Shown here: positions 15,653 through 24,217 of the stretch, piece after piece | Position numbering within the stretch: position 1 is the first letter of the stretch | Layout of the letters: each line of letters begins with the position of its first letter | NCBI GenBank assembly: GCA_026398065.1 | Contig: JAPLTR010000850.1 | Location: 1 to 32,719, forward strand | Direction of reading: 5' to 3' | DNA length: 32,719 bases | Source: Verrucomicrobiota bacterium | Lineage (GTDB): Bacteria > Verrucomicrobiota > Verrucomicrobiia > Opitutales > Opitutaceae | Made by a program: the position numbers and the translations under genes | The notes under the pieces: model-generated | What the model saw: only the letters and a program-made list of their open reading frames with translations | What the model was told of the DNA's origin: nothing | Database searches by the model: none

Positions 15653-18142
15653 ATGTCCACCCCCACTGACTCCCCTTCGGCCGGTCTGTTCACTGGCGTT
15701 TCCGGCGACCTGCGGCATGCGTTACGCTTGCTCTGGAAGGGCAAGGGGCTGACGGCCACGACCCTGCTGACCCTGGCGCTCTGCATCGGCGCCACCACGG
15801 CCATCTTCTCGACGGTGTATGCGTTGCTGCTCAAGCCGCTGCCGTTTCACGACCCCGCGCCCATCGTGGAGCTCTACAGCTCCGCCGCGAAGGCCGGGCT
15901 CAACAAGATGCCGGCGAATGTCCCCATCTATCTCGATTATTCGAAGAATGCGACGTCCTATGAAACGCTGGCGCTGTGGTCGTTTTCCCAGCAGATGTTT
16001 GGCGAGGATCAGTCGGCGGTGCGGCTCGAAATGGGGAGTGCGACGGCGGACCTGTTTGCGATCCTGCGGCTGCAGCCTTTGCTCGGGGAGTTCTTCACGA
16101 AGGAGCAGAACAAGCAGGGCGCCGACAAGGTGGTCGTGTTGACGCAGTCGTTCTGGCGGACCCAGTTTGCCGAGGACCCGCAGGTGGTGGGCAAGGAGGT
16201 CCGGCTCGCGGGCGAGACCTACAAGGTGATCGGCGTGGCGCCGCGGCTCTTCGAAGCCTGGGATGCACGCGTAAAATACGTGACTCCGCTCTCGTGGCCG
16301 GCTCAGGCGGAGAATCCGCAGGGGCGCTACGGGGTGGGGCTGCAGTTGTTTGGCCGGCTTAAGCCGGGCGTACCGGTCGGTCAGGCCGACCTCGAGGCCA
16401 AGGCCCTGGAGCGCCGCTACGTGGAGGCCTCGCCGCCGCCGGTCCGGGGCTTTGTCGAGCGGTCGGGCATGACGATGAATGTCGGAGGGGTGCAGGATCA
16501 GCGCGTCGCGCCCGTGCGTACGACCCTGTATATATTGCAGGGTGTCGTCGCCTTCGTGCTGCTCATCGGCTGTGTCAACGTGGCCAACCTGCAGCTCGTG
16601 CGCGCCAATGCCCGCCAGTCGGAGCTCGCCATCCGCGCGGCGCTCGGGGCCACGCGCGGCACCATCGCCCGCCAGCTCATTCTGGAAAGCCTGCTCCTCA
16701 CGACGCTCGGGGCGCTGCTCGGGGTGGCGCTGGCGTGGGGCGCGCTGTCCGCGAGCAATTTCTACGTCGCGAAGATGCTGCCCCAGGCGCTGCCAGCGGT
16801 GCTGGACCTGCGCGTGCTGGGCTTCGCCGTCGCGCTGACGCTCGTGATCGGCGTGGTGATCGGGCTGATCCCGGTGGGGCTCATCCTGCGCACCAATCTC
16901 GCGCGCGTGATCCAGAGCAACTCCCGCGGCGCGTCGTCCGGCAGTGGCGTCCGCACCGTGAGCAGCATCCTGGTCGTGATGCAGGTGGCGGTGGCGCTGA
17001 TGCTCCTGACGGGCGCGGGGCTGCTGATCCACAGCTTTGCCAAGGCCCTCGGGGTCGATCCGGGTTTCAACCCCAAGGGCGTGGTGACCGCGCGCATCGT
17101 CGTCCCGGCCGCGCACCGGGCCAGCGCAGACGCCGCCGCCAAATTCCAGGAGCGGCTTGCGCAGACCCTACGTGAACTGCCCGGCGTGGCCGCCACGGCG
17201 TTTTCGGCCTCGACCCCCTTCCAAGGCGGGTTGCCGATCAATGCCTTTACGCTGGAGGAGGACACGCTGCCGCCGGGCTCGCCGCAGCCCGGCGCGTACC
17301 GCGTGCAGGTCACGCCCGGCTATCTCGAAACGCTCGGCCTGAAACTGGTCGAGGGCCGTTTCTACGAGGAGGCGGACCGCGATCCGAAACGCCGGGTGTT
17401 CGTCGTGGACGAGAGTTTCGCGAAGCGATATTTTCCCAACCGTTCCGCCCTCGGTGGCCGATTTGTCTTCGGCAACCGGCCCGAGAAGCCCGAAGACTGG
17501 CCCTCGATCATCGGGATCGTGCGCGACATCCCCCACAACGGCGTGGAGGAGAAAAGCGGCAATCCCTTCATCTACCAAGTCATCCAGCAAGGCGCCCGGC
17601 CCGGCGGCATGACGCTCTTTTTGCGGACCGGACGCCCCGCCGAGGAGCTGATCCCCGCGCTGCGCGCCAAGCTGCGGGAGCTCGATCCGACGATTTTCAT
17701 GTACGATGCTGGAGCGCTGGAGAAGGCGGTGGGCTCATCGTTCGACAACCGCCGCGCAGTCATGCTCCTGCTCGCGGCCTTTGCCGGGCTGGCGCTGTTT
17801 CTCTCCTCGTTGGGAATCTACGGCGTCCTCGCTTACGATGTGTCGCAGCGCACGCGCGAGATCGGCATCCGCGGGGCGATCGGCGCCTCGCGGGGCCAAA
17901 TCGTGGGCATGGTGATCAAGCAGGGGCTCTGGAAAAGCGGCCTCGGGATCGGGCTGGGGCTGACGGGTTCGTTTCTGCTCAGCCGCTACATGACCAGCCT
18001 GCTCTTCGGCGTGCAGCCGACGGACCCGCTGGTGTACGCGGCGGGTTCGGCCGTGCTGGTCGCGGTGGCGCTGCTGGCGAGCTACCTGCCGGCACGGCGG
18101 GCGGCGAAGATCGATCCGCTGGTGGCACTGAGGGATGAGTGA
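15653..18142 (+). CDS. ADOP-type ABC transporter permease (MacB/FtsX family, duplicated)
   Basis: An 829-residue inner-membrane permease with two MacB-like periplasmic domains and two FtsX domains. The first TM is at about 35-58, followed by a periplasmic domain to about 285, FtsX domain 1 at about 290-425 (with E-L-A-I-R-A-A-L-G-A), a central TM at about 440-460, a second periplasmic domain to about 695, and FtsX domain 2 at about 700-829 (with R-E-I-G-I-R-G-A-I-G-A). It ends K-I-D-P-L-V-A-L-R, the classic family C-terminus. This matches the acidobacterial duplicated orphan permease type. No ATPase partner and no PadR-type regulator, often found near ADOPs, is present in the window. The ATG at 15653 is favoured over one 12 codons upstream, which would overlap the palindrome. 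Substrate unknown. Confidence 0.88.
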   Translation: MSTPTDSPSAGLFTGVSGDLRHALRLLWKGKGLTATTLLTLALCIGATTAIFSTVYALLLKPLPFHDPAPIVELYSSAAKAGLNKMPANVPIYLDYSKNATSYETLALWSFSQQMFGEDQSAVRLEMGSATADLFAILRLQPLLGEFFTKEQNKQGADKVVVLTQSFWRTQFAEDPQVVGKEVRLAGETYKVIGVAPRLFEAWDARVKYVTPLSWPAQAENPQGRYGVGLQLFGRLKPGVPVGQADLEAKALERRYVEASPPPVRGFVERSGMTMNVGGVQDQRVAPVRTTLYILQGVVAFVLLIGCVNVANLQLVRANARQSELAIRAALGATRGTIARQLILESLLLTTLGALLGVALAWGALSASNFYVAKMLPQALPAVLDLRVLGFAVALTLVIGVVIGLIPVGLILRTNLARVIQSNSRGASSGSGVRTVSSILVVMQVAVALMLLTGAGLLIHSFAKALGVDPGFNPKGVVTARIVVPAAHRASADAAAKFQERLAQTLRELPGVAATAFSASTPFQGGLPINAFTLEEDTLPPGSPQPGAYRVQVTPGYLETLGLKLVEGRFYEEADRDPKRRVFVVDESFAKRYFPNRSALGGRFVFGNRPEKPEDWPSIIGIVRDIPHNGVEEKSGNPFIYQVIQQGARPGGMTLFLRTGRPAEELIPALRAKLRELDPTIFMYDAGALEKAVGSSFDNRRAVMLLLAAFAGLALFLSSLGIYGVLAYDVSQRTREIGIRGAIGASRGQIVGMVIKQGLWKSGLGIGLGLTGSFLLSRYMTSLLFGVQPTDPLVYAAGSAVLVAVALLASYLPARRAAKIDPLVALRDE

Positions 18143-18289
18143 CGGATTGAATGACGGATGACGAATATCGATAGGGGCGTGAGAATGGGGTCCGTGGTCT
18201 GAGATAGATCACTTGCGCACCCGTCGCGGAGTTGCTGTGCTTGACTCGGCTTCTATCGCCCCGGCTTCCGACCCTGACAAAGCTTTTCC
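18143..18289. other. Spacer of lower GC before the DUF4268 gene
   Basis: A 147-base spacer with no gene. It starts with near-repeated TGACGGAT units (about 18141-18163) and becomes less GC-rich towards the following gene. No promoter could be assigned with confidence. Confidence 0.4.
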
Positions 18290-19423
18290 ATGTTTCGCAT
18301 CGATCGCAGCACCAACACGATTTCCAAGTTGAAGTCCGTCAAATTTGCCGACCTTGGATTCAAGGAGCGGGAGCACCTGCAGGAGTGGTTGGCCAGTCAA
18401 CCAGACGCCCTTGGTGAAGAACTCCTTATCGTACAAAAAGAATTTTCCGGGTTTGACGATACGCGGGAGCGCCTCGACCTGCTAGCGCTCGATAAAAACG
18501 GAGGACTGGTGATCATTGAAAACAAACTGGATGACTCAGGTCGGGATGTTGTGTGGCAATCGCTCAAGTACGCTTCGTATTGCTCCACTCTTTCGAAAAC
18601 GAGCATCGCGACGATTTATCAACAGTATCTCGACCAGCATGGTATGCACGGCAATGCGCAGGAGCGGATTTGTGAATTTCTAGAGCAGGAGGATTTCGGC
18701 GAGGTGAAACTCAATAGCGGTATTGAGCAACGCATCATCATGGTTGCGGCGCAGTTTCGAAAGGAAGTCACCTCGACGGTCCTGTGGTTGCTCAAGCATG
18801 ACGTTAAAGTACAGTGCTTCAAAGCCACCCCGTTTCAGCATGAGGACAGCATGTTTCTCAATCTAGAACAGGTGATCCCGTTGGCTGAGGCTGAGGATCT
18901 GATGATCGGCATCACGGAGAAGGAAAAAGAGGAACATACCACCGAGCGGGGGCAGGCGTCGCGTCATTCCATCCGTACGGAATTTTGGCATAAGATGCTT
19001 GAGGCGCTTGAAAAAGCGGACGTGGATTTGTATGAGAATATCAGTCCGAGCCGGGATCATTGGTTGAGCGCGGGGTCCGGCCTTGCTGGCGTTCACTACA
19101 ATCTGATCTTCAGCAAGAGTGGCGTGCGAGTGGAGTTTGTCATGGCTCGGGGGACGAAGGAGAAAAACAAGGCCATGTTCGATCATCTGCTGGGTAAAAA
19201 GGAACGGCTGGAGAAGCTGTTTGGCGCTTCCTTGGACTGGCGGCAGATGACTGGAAACAAGGCTTCGATAATTTCCTTTGGGAAAGAATTTGAAGGCTAT
19301 GACCGCAACAATTGGACGGAAATGATTTCGTGGCTAACCGAGCACATTCGGAGAATGGAGGCCGCCTTCGGACCCGAAGTGGATGATCTCAGGCAATTGT
19401 TGCGGACGAGGTTTCCGGGGTAG
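18290..19423 (+). CDS. PD-(D/E)XK nuclease-like protein with DUF4268 C-terminal domain
   Basis: A 377-residue protein whose function is unproven. The N-terminal part fits a NucS/DUF91-like PD-(D/E)XK nuclease core: a Glu near 43-44, Asp63 in R-L-D-L-L-A-L-D, Glu77-Asn-Lys79 in V-I-I-E-N-K, and Q90-x-x-x-Y94 in W-Q-S-L-K-Y. All core positions are present, so nuclease activity is possible. The C-terminal part (about 225-375) resembles DUF4268, including W-x-x-(M)-(L)-E-A-L-E-K, a V-E-F-V-M-A-R segment and a final helix. Base composition is about 50-52% GC in the parts I counted, far below the neighbours, which suggests horizontal transfer. It stands alone, with no methylase or restriction partner nearby. 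A DNA-maintenance or defence role is inference only. Confidence 0.78.
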   Translation: MFRIDRSTNTISKLKSVKFADLGFKEREHLQEWLASQPDALGEELLIVQKEFSGFDDTRERLDLLALDKNGGLVIIENKLDDSGRDVVWQSLKYASYCSTLSKTSIATIYQQYLDQHGMHGNAQERICEFLEQEDFGEVKLNSGIEQRIIMVAAQFRKEVTSTVLWLLKHDVKVQCFKATPFQHEDSMFLNLEQVIPLAEAEDLMIGITEKEKEEHTTERGQASRHSIRTEFWHKMLEALEKADVDLYENISPSRDHWLSAGSGLAGVHYNLIFSKSGVRVEFVMARGTKEKNKAMFDHLLGKKERLEKLFGASLDWRQMTGNKASIISFGKEFEGYDRNNWTEMISWLTEHIRRMEAAFGPEVDDLRQLLRTRFPG

Positions 19424-19638
19424 TTTTCCCAAAACTCGATCACCATAAGGCGAGGCGCGAGAACCGGGAACGAAAAGAATTCATGTCTCCAGAGCAACCG
19501 AGGGACAAATGCGCCATTGGTTGGGGAAATCTCTGTTGGCGGCGAGGATGCGCTTAGATGACTGGCTCCGGTTCGCTCGTTGGCGTTCGCTGCAGCTGAA
19601 AGGCGTGCTGCGTTGTGGCGGGCGGAAGCCCGCCCACT
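19424..19638. other. Gene-free spacer between convergent genes
   Basis: A 215-base spacer between the convergent DUF4268 and LOG-domain genes, partly AT-rich. It begins with AGTTTT-CCC-AAAACT (19422-19436), which overlaps the stop codon of the DUF4268 gene, and ends with the hairpin at 19617-19634. No frame in it looks coding. Confidence 0.45.
19617..19634 (-). terminator. 7-bp hairpin next to the LOG-domain gene stop
   Basis: GGCGGGC (19617-19623) and GCCCGCC (19628-19634) form a perfect stem with a GGAA tetraloop, four bases past the stop codon (19639-19641) of the minus-strand gene. The bases between stop and stem are AAAG on the transcribed strand, and no T-tract follows. It could be a REP-like element or terminator. 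Confidence 0.45.
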
Positions 19639-21495
19639 TTACAGCACCTGCAGCTTCTTGCGGTAGAAGGCCACGACCTCGTCGGGGTCGTCGGTGAAGA
19701 GGATGTAGTCGGCGATCCAGGCCGGGGCGCGTTTGCTGCGGATCATCTCGTTGATCTGCTTGCGGAGATCGCCCCAGAACTTGGCGTTGAAGAAGACGTA
19801 GGGGACGCGCGGACGGATGCCGAGCTTCAGGTTGCAGAGCTCGATGCCGACCTCCTCGAGGGTGCCGACGCCGCCGACGTTGAAAATACAGAAATCGGCC
19901 GCCTCGAACCATTTTTGGCGGAAGTGGCGCGACGACTCCTGGAAGGTGTTGAAGAAATCGACGCCGAGCTCGGGGGGCTGGGCCTCGAGTTCGAGGAAGC
20001 ACGCGCCGGTGAGCGCGCCCTTGTTGCGCGCCTGGTCGGTGGCGAGTCGCATGACGCCACCGCCGCCGCCGGTGAGGACGCCGAGGTTGCTGCCGATGAA
20101 GCTGGTGAGCTTTTCGACAAGCGCGGAGATGCGGTCCGTGTCGGCCTGGTTGAGTCCCACGGCGGAGCCGTAGAACGCGAGGACTGTCGCCTCCTGGAAG
20201 CGACGGGCCATCTCCTCGCGGACGAAGAAGCCGTGGTCCTTCTTGTAGACGTGCTGGTAGATGTCCTTCGTGAGTTCGTCGTACCAGTAGACCTTGAGGC
20301 CGATGCTATCGAACATATCGAGGCGCGCGTGGGCGTTGCTCGAGAAGAAATAGCCGTGCGTGCGCGAGGGCTTGCGGAAGACGATGCGCTTCAGCTTCAC
20401 GTCGCCGAGGCGGGTGACGAGTTCGATGTGCTCGAGCAGGTCGGGGAAGTAGTCGGTGATGAGGGTGTCGGCGTCGGCGGGCGCGGCGTCGAGGGCCTGG
20501 ATCATGGTGCGGCTGCCGACGGGGCAGACCTCGCCTTCGAGGAATTTGCGGAGGTCCTCATTGGCGCGGACGACGACGGCGCGGTTTTCCATGGCACCGC
20601 TCTGGCCGCGGACGAGGTTGGCGGAGGTGGCGAGGAGCCGCTGGCGTTTCTTCGCGAGGGACTTGGTCTCGGGATCGTCGGCCTCGGGGGCGCGGTAGAT
20701 CTCGACGGAGACGACGGGATTCACCACGGGCTGGTCGCCGGTGTTGTAGATTTCCAACATGACGTTCGTGCCGAACGTCTTGATCGGGTCGAGGAGGACG
20801 GCGCTGGTGTGGATGCCGAAATTGCCGGGGCCGGGGTTGAGGACGACGAAGTGCTCCTTCAGGTACATCGAGCAGCTCGTGAGGATGCCGGAGCGCGGCG
20901 TGATCGAGAGCGGCGAGGCGTCGTGGCGGACCTGGACCTTGTCGAGAAACCCGCGGCCGGCGTGACCGCTGACGATGCGCTCGAAATTGAGCCGCGTGAG
21001 CTTCTGGCTGAGCGTGTAGCTGACCTGGTGCGGCGTGAGGAAGACCGAGCCGCGGCTGTCGATGCTGATGGTGTTGGGGAGCTTGAGACTGTTGGACTTG
21101 ATGGCCTCCCAGATCTCGGCGCTGTTGAGCTTGGCGGCCGCGGGGGCGTAGAAGAGCCGGCCGACGGGCGAGCCGATGCGGAGGAGCTTCTTCCAGTAGG
21201 GGGCGTTGGGGAAGCTGGTGTCGTAAATGAAGGCATCGGCATCCAGCTCGATGCGGTTGCCGGCGACGCGGGGCGCCCCGGTGATGAGCATTTCTATCCC
21301 AATGCGGGCGAGGGAGCTGCGTTCGGTGAAGCGGAGGGCGGCGACGTGAGTTTGGAGGGCTTCGAACTCGGCCGGGTGCCGCGGCCAGAAAGCGAGGGTC
21401 AGGGCGACGGTGCGCTCGTCCTTGTTTTTGACGGTGAGGATTTGGCCATCCTGACTGGTCCAGAATTGATCGGGGTGCATTTTTAGAACGGACAT
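19639..21495 (-). CDS. Two-part protein: unknown 420-residue N-terminus and LOG-family-like C-terminal domain
   Basis: A 618-residue cytoplasmic protein. The C-terminal about 190 residues form a Rossmann-type LOG (lysine-decarboxylase-like/TIGR00725-like) domain: F-Y-G-S-A-V-G near 441-447, T-G-G-G-G-G-V-M at 475-482, and V-G-G-V-G-T-L-E-E-V at 540-549, the counterpart of the nucleotide-binding P-G-G-x-G-T-x-x-E. The Pro is replaced by Val but the Gly, Thr and Glu are kept. LOG enzymes release free bases from nucleoside monophosphates (as in cytokinin activation). Residues 1-420 match no family I recognise; they contain alternating strand-rich segments and a possible alpha/beta domain near 325-415. 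No signal peptide is seen. The ATG giving Met-Ser-Val-Leu-Lys was chosen; an ATG five codons on (21480) is also possible. It is divergent from the FKBP gene. Confidence 0.8.
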   Translation of the reverse strand: MSVLKMHPDQFWTSQDGQILTVKNKDERTVALTLAFWPRHPAEFEALQTHVAALRFTERSSLARIGIEMLITGAPRVAGNRIELDADAFIYDTSFPNAPYWKKLLRIGSPVGRLFYAPAAAKLNSAEIWEAIKSNSLKLPNTISIDSRGSVFLTPHQVSYTLSQKLTRLNFERIVSGHAGRGFLDKVQVRHDASPLSITPRSGILTSCSMYLKEHFVVLNPGPGNFGIHTSAVLLDPIKTFGTNVMLEIYNTGDQPVVNPVVSVEIYRAPEADDPETKSLAKKRQRLLATSANLVRGQSGAMENRAVVVRANEDLRKFLEGEVCPVGSRTMIQALDAAPADADTLITDYFPDLLEHIELVTRLGDVKLKRIVFRKPSRTHGYFFSSNAHARLDMFDSIGLKVYWYDELTKDIYQHVYKKDHGFFVREEMARRFQEATVLAFYGSAVGLNQADTDRISALVEKLTSFIGSNLGVLTGGGGGVMRLATDQARNKGALTGACFLELEAQPPELGVDFFNTFQESSRHFRQKWFEAADFCIFNVGGVGTLEEVGIELCNLKLGIRPRVPYVFFNAKFWGDLRKQINEMIRSKRAPAWIADYILFTDDPDEVVAFYRKKLQVL

Positions 21496-21629
21496 ACATG
21501 ACGCGGTCGGGCGGGTGAGACAAGCGGGGAGTAATTGGTTGCTTTCAGGGGGGCGCGCTGGCAGACCCGACAACTTTTACGGCACAAACCACCCTGCGCC
21601 GTGACTCTACGCCTTCCCAAAAACATCGC

Positions 21630-22430
21630 ATGAAACTCAACTACACCGCCACGATTTCCCTGCTCGCGCTCGGCCTCGCCGCCGCGCACGCCGAAGAAAA
21701 GCCCATCTCGGTCCCCGGTCTCGCTCCGGCCGCCAAGGCCCCTGCGGCCCCCGTCGCTCCGGCCTTTACGGAAGCGCAGATCGTCGAGGAGTTCGGCTGG
21801 TTCGTCGGCAAGCGCGTCGGTCTCACCGAACTTGAGTTCACGCCGGCCGAGGTCGCCGCGTTCGTGAAGGGTGTCTCCACCGCCGCGGCGGGTAAGGACA
21901 CGCCGTTCGAGCTCGAGAAGATCGGGCCGCTGATGGACGAGTTCATGCAGAAGAAGCAGGCCGCGTTCACCGCCAAGGCGAAGACGAAGAGCCTGGCCGC
22001 CGCCACCGCCTTTTTCGCCAAGCTGAAGGAAAACAAGAATGTCGTCGAACTGCCCAGCGGTCTGCGCTACGAGATCGTGAAGCCCGGCGAGGGCGCGTTC
22101 CCGAAGGCGTCCGACACCGTCAAGGTGCACTACGTCGGCACCCTGATCGACGGCACGGAATTCGACAGTTCGGTGAAGCGCGGCGAACCCGCCGAGTTCC
22201 CGCTCGAGGGCGTGATCCCCGGCTGGACCGAGGGTCTGCAGAAGATCAACAAGGGTGGTAAGCTCAAACTCTACGTGCCCCCGCACATCGCCTACGGCGA
22301 CGACGGCAAGGGTGGCATTCCCCCCGGTTCGACGCTGATTTTCGAGGTCGACCTGCTCGAGATCAAGGCTCCGGGGGCCGCGGCTCCCGCTCCGGCGGCG
22401 CCTGCCCCGGCGGCGCCCGGCGGCAAGTAA
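21630..22430 (+). CDS. Secreted FKBP-type peptidyl-prolyl cis-trans isomerase (Mip/FkpA-like)
   Basis: A 266-residue periplasmic prolyl isomerase and probable chaperone. Residues 1-21 are a signal peptide ending A-H-A. After an Ala/Pro linker, residues about 45-135 form the helical FKBP_N dimerisation domain. The FKBP domain spans about 140-246, with active-site residues Tyr168, Phe178-Asp179, Val195-Ile196, Trp199 and Tyr222. The tail is an Ala/Pro-rich low-complexity stretch that might reach the peptidoglycan or outer membrane. Family members speed protein folding at Xaa-Pro bonds in the envelope. The gene is monocistronic: it is divergent from the LOG-domain gene with a 134-base spacer, and a strong terminator follows at 22463. 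Confidence 0.94.
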   Translation: MKLNYTATISLLALGLAAAHAEEKPISVPGLAPAAKAPAAPVAPAFTEAQIVEEFGWFVGKRVGLTELEFTPAEVAAFVKGVSTAAAGKDTPFELEKIGPLMDEFMQKKQAAFTAKAKTKSLAAATAFFAKLKENKNVVELPSGLRYEIVKPGEGAFPKASDTVKVHYVGTLIDGTEFDSSVKRGEPAEFPLEGVIPGWTEGLQKINKGGKLKLYVPPHIAYGDDGKGGIPPGSTLIFEVDLLEIKAPGAAAPAPAAPAPAAPGGK

Positions 22431-22462
22431 GCCGACGAATCGATTCGGCACGCATTTGATGA

Positions 22463-22490
22463 GGCGGGGTCTTCGGACCCCGCCTTTTTT
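22463..22490 (+). terminator. Rho-independent terminator of the FKBP gene
   Basis: GGCGGGGTC (22463-22471), a TTCG tetraloop and GACCCCGCC (22476-22484) form a perfect 9-bp stem followed directly by six T (22485-22490). It lies 32 bases after the FKBP stop codon. The T-tract is on the plus strand only, so it acts for the FKBP transcript. Confidence 0.92.
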
Positions 22491-22554
22491 GTGGGCGGCG
22501 GACGCCCGGCGACTCAATGAGGCGGGAGCGAGGAAGCACCCGCGAGCGGGCGGC

Positions 22555-23610
22555 CTACGGCTGCAAAGCCGCGCGGGCGTCCGCGAGGAAGGCCGCGACT
22601 TCGCTGTCCTGCGTGGCCCAGGAGCACATGAGGCGATACCCGTGGTCGCCGATGAATTTGTAGAAATGCCAGCCGCGGGCCTCGAGCGCGGCGACCGCGG
22701 CGGGGGCCAGCTCGACGAAGACGCCGTTGGCCTCGCAGGGCGCGAGCAGCCGGCAGCCGAGGGCGCGCAGGCCGGCGGCGAGGGTTTGGGCGTGGCGATT
22801 GGCATGGGCGGCGTGGCGCAGCCAGACGTCGTCGCGCAGGACGGCGTCCCACTGCGCGGAGGCGAAGCGCAGCTTGGAGGCGAGCTGGCCGGACTGTTTC
22901 ACACGGTACTCGAATTCGTGCGCGAGTTCGCGATTGAAAAACACCACGGCCTCGGTCGTGAGGAGGCCGGTCTTCGTGCCGCCGAAGCAGAGGACGTCGA
23001 TGCCGGCGCGCCACGTGAGGTCGGCGGGGGTCGCGCCGGAGCGGTCACGGAGCGTGGCGGCGGCGTTGGCGAAGCGCGCGCCGTCGAGATGGACGAAGAG
23101 GCCGTGGGCGTGCGCCCAGGCGGTGAGAGCGCGGGTCTCGTCGGGGGTGTAAACGGTACCGAGTTCGGAGGACTGGGTGAGGGAGAGGGCGCGGATCTTT
23201 GGGAAATGCACGCCGTGGCCGCGGTGGAGGACGGGGGCGAGGTCGGCGGGGCGGAGCTTGGCGTCGGGCGAGGAGAGGGGCAGGAGCTTGCTCCCGCCGG
23301 TGAAAAACTCGGGGGCCGCGCACTCGTCGGTCTCCACGTGCGATAGGGCGTGGCAGAGGACGCCGTGGTGGCGCTGGCAGATCGCGGCGAGCGCGAGGGC
23401 GTTGGCGGCGGTGCCGTTAAACACGAAGAAGACCTCGCACTCGGTGGCGAAGATCTCGTTGAAGCGCTCCTTCGCCCGCGCGGTGGGCGCGTCGTCGCCG
23501 TAGCTGGGCACGCAGCCGGCGTTGGCGGCGGCGAGGGCGGCGAACGCCTCGGGGCAGACCCCGGCGGTGTTGTCGCTGGCGAAGGCGAAATTGGGGCGGG
23601 GGGCATTCAT
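22555..23610 (-). CDS. Threonine aldolase family PLP enzyme (low-specificity L-threonine aldolase-like)
   Basis: A 351-residue fold-type I PLP enzyme, expected to split L-threonine or L-allo-threonine into glycine and acetaldehyde. Features are the N-terminal F-A-S-D-N-T-A-G segment, G-D-D near residue 38-40, F-N-G-T-A-A-N (64-70), H-x-E-T-D-E-C (91-97), H-L-D-G-A-R at 174-179, and the PLP lysine Lys213 in F-G-G-T-K-T-G. Length fits the family. The ATG chosen leads directly into the first conserved segment. It is divergent from aroK with a 55-base spacer. Together with glyA and purD it is the third gene in this window touching glycine, though it lies 8 kb away. Confidence 0.92.
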   Translation of the reverse strand: MNAPRPNFAFASDNTAGVCPEAFAALAAANAGCVPSYGDDAPTARAKERFNEIFATECEVFFVFNGTAANALALAAICQRHHGVLCHALSHVETDECAAPEFFTGGSKLLPLSSPDAKLRPADLAPVLHRGHGVHFPKIRALSLTQSSELGTVYTPDETRALTAWAHAHGLFVHLDGARFANAAATLRDRSGATPADLTWRAGIDVLCFGGTKTGLLTTEAVVFFNRELAHEFEYRVKQSGQLASKLRFASAQWDAVLRDDVWLRHAAHANRHAQTLAAGLRALGCRLLAPCEANGVFVELAPAAVAALEARGWHFYKFIGDHGYRLMCSWATQDSEVAAFLADARAALQP

Positions 23611-23665
23611 GAAAATTTGGAGTTTGGCAACGTCGCCGGCGGCGCGTTTTGTGACAGCGCACGCG

Positions 23666-24217
23666 ATGAACGCAGCGGACGTCAACCTCTACCTCGTCGG
23701 ATTCATGGGCACGGGCAAAAGCACCGTCGGACGGGCGGTCGCGCACAAACTGGGCTTCGGCATGGTCGACAGCGACCACGAGATCGAGCGGCTGGAGAAG
23801 AAGACGATCCCGGAGATCTTCGCCCAGGACGGCGAGCCGGCGTTTCGCGCGATGGAGCGGGCCTTTGTCGAGGGCGGGCACGCGGCGGAGCGGACGGTGG
23901 TCTCCTGCGGCGGCGGGCTGGTGGTGCAGCCGGGCATGCTGGCCTTGCTCAAGACGAAGGGCGTCGTGATTTGCCTGCATGCCTCGGTCGAGACGATTCT
24001 CGCCCGCACCTCGCGGCAGCAGAACCGGCCTCTCCTGGTCGCGGAAAACCCCGAGGAGCGCATCCGCACGCTGTTCGCGCAACGGGAGCCGATTTACAAG
24101 CAGTCGGGCACGGTGATCCTCACGGACTCCCGGCCGCTGGCGGACATCGCGGGGCACGTGATGCGGGCGTGGCGGCGCGACGCGGGGGATTTTGTCCGGG
24201 CGCGGGGTTCACGCTGA
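23666..24217 (+). CDS. aroK: Shikimate kinase
   Basis: A 183-residue cytoplasmic kinase that phosphorylates shikimate at the 3-OH in the aromatic amino-acid pathway. The Walker A motif G-F-M-G-T-G-K-S-T lies at residues 12-20. Other motifs are V-D-S-D-x-x-I-E, which binds shikimate, F-R-x-M-E, S-C-G-G-G-L-V, and the LID Arg in N-R-P-L-L. Length fits (about 170-190). The ATG at 23666 puts the P-loop at the usual distance; an upstream ATG at 23609 is in frame but overlaps the start codon of the divergent aldolase gene. The stop overlaps the queG start by one base (TGATG), so the two are translationally coupled. Confidence 0.95.
   Translation: MNAADVNLYLVGFMGTGKSTVGRAVAHKLGFGMVDSDHEIERLEKKTIPEIFAQDGEPAFRAMERAFVEGGHAAERTVVSCGGGLVVQPGMLALLKTKGVVICLHASVETILARTSRQQNRPLLVAENPEERIRTLFAQREPIYKQSGTVILTDSRPLADIAGHVMRAWRRDAGDFVRARGSR

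Noticed and set aside
19422-19436. AGTTTT-CCC-AAAACT palindrome over the DUF4268 stop codon as a terminator
   Set aside because: The stem is short and AT-only apart from one pair, and no T-tract follows. It is noted only as a sequence feature of the spacer.
23609-23665. Upstream ATG giving a longer shikimate kinase
   Set aside because: It would overlap the start codon of the divergent aldolase gene, and the extra residues are not family-like. The ATG at 23666 puts the P-loop where expected.
23350-24216. N-terminal extension of the queG frame
   Set aside because: It is an out-of-frame reading of the divergent aldolase and of aroK; the ATG overlapping the aroK stop leads straight into the QueG family sequence.
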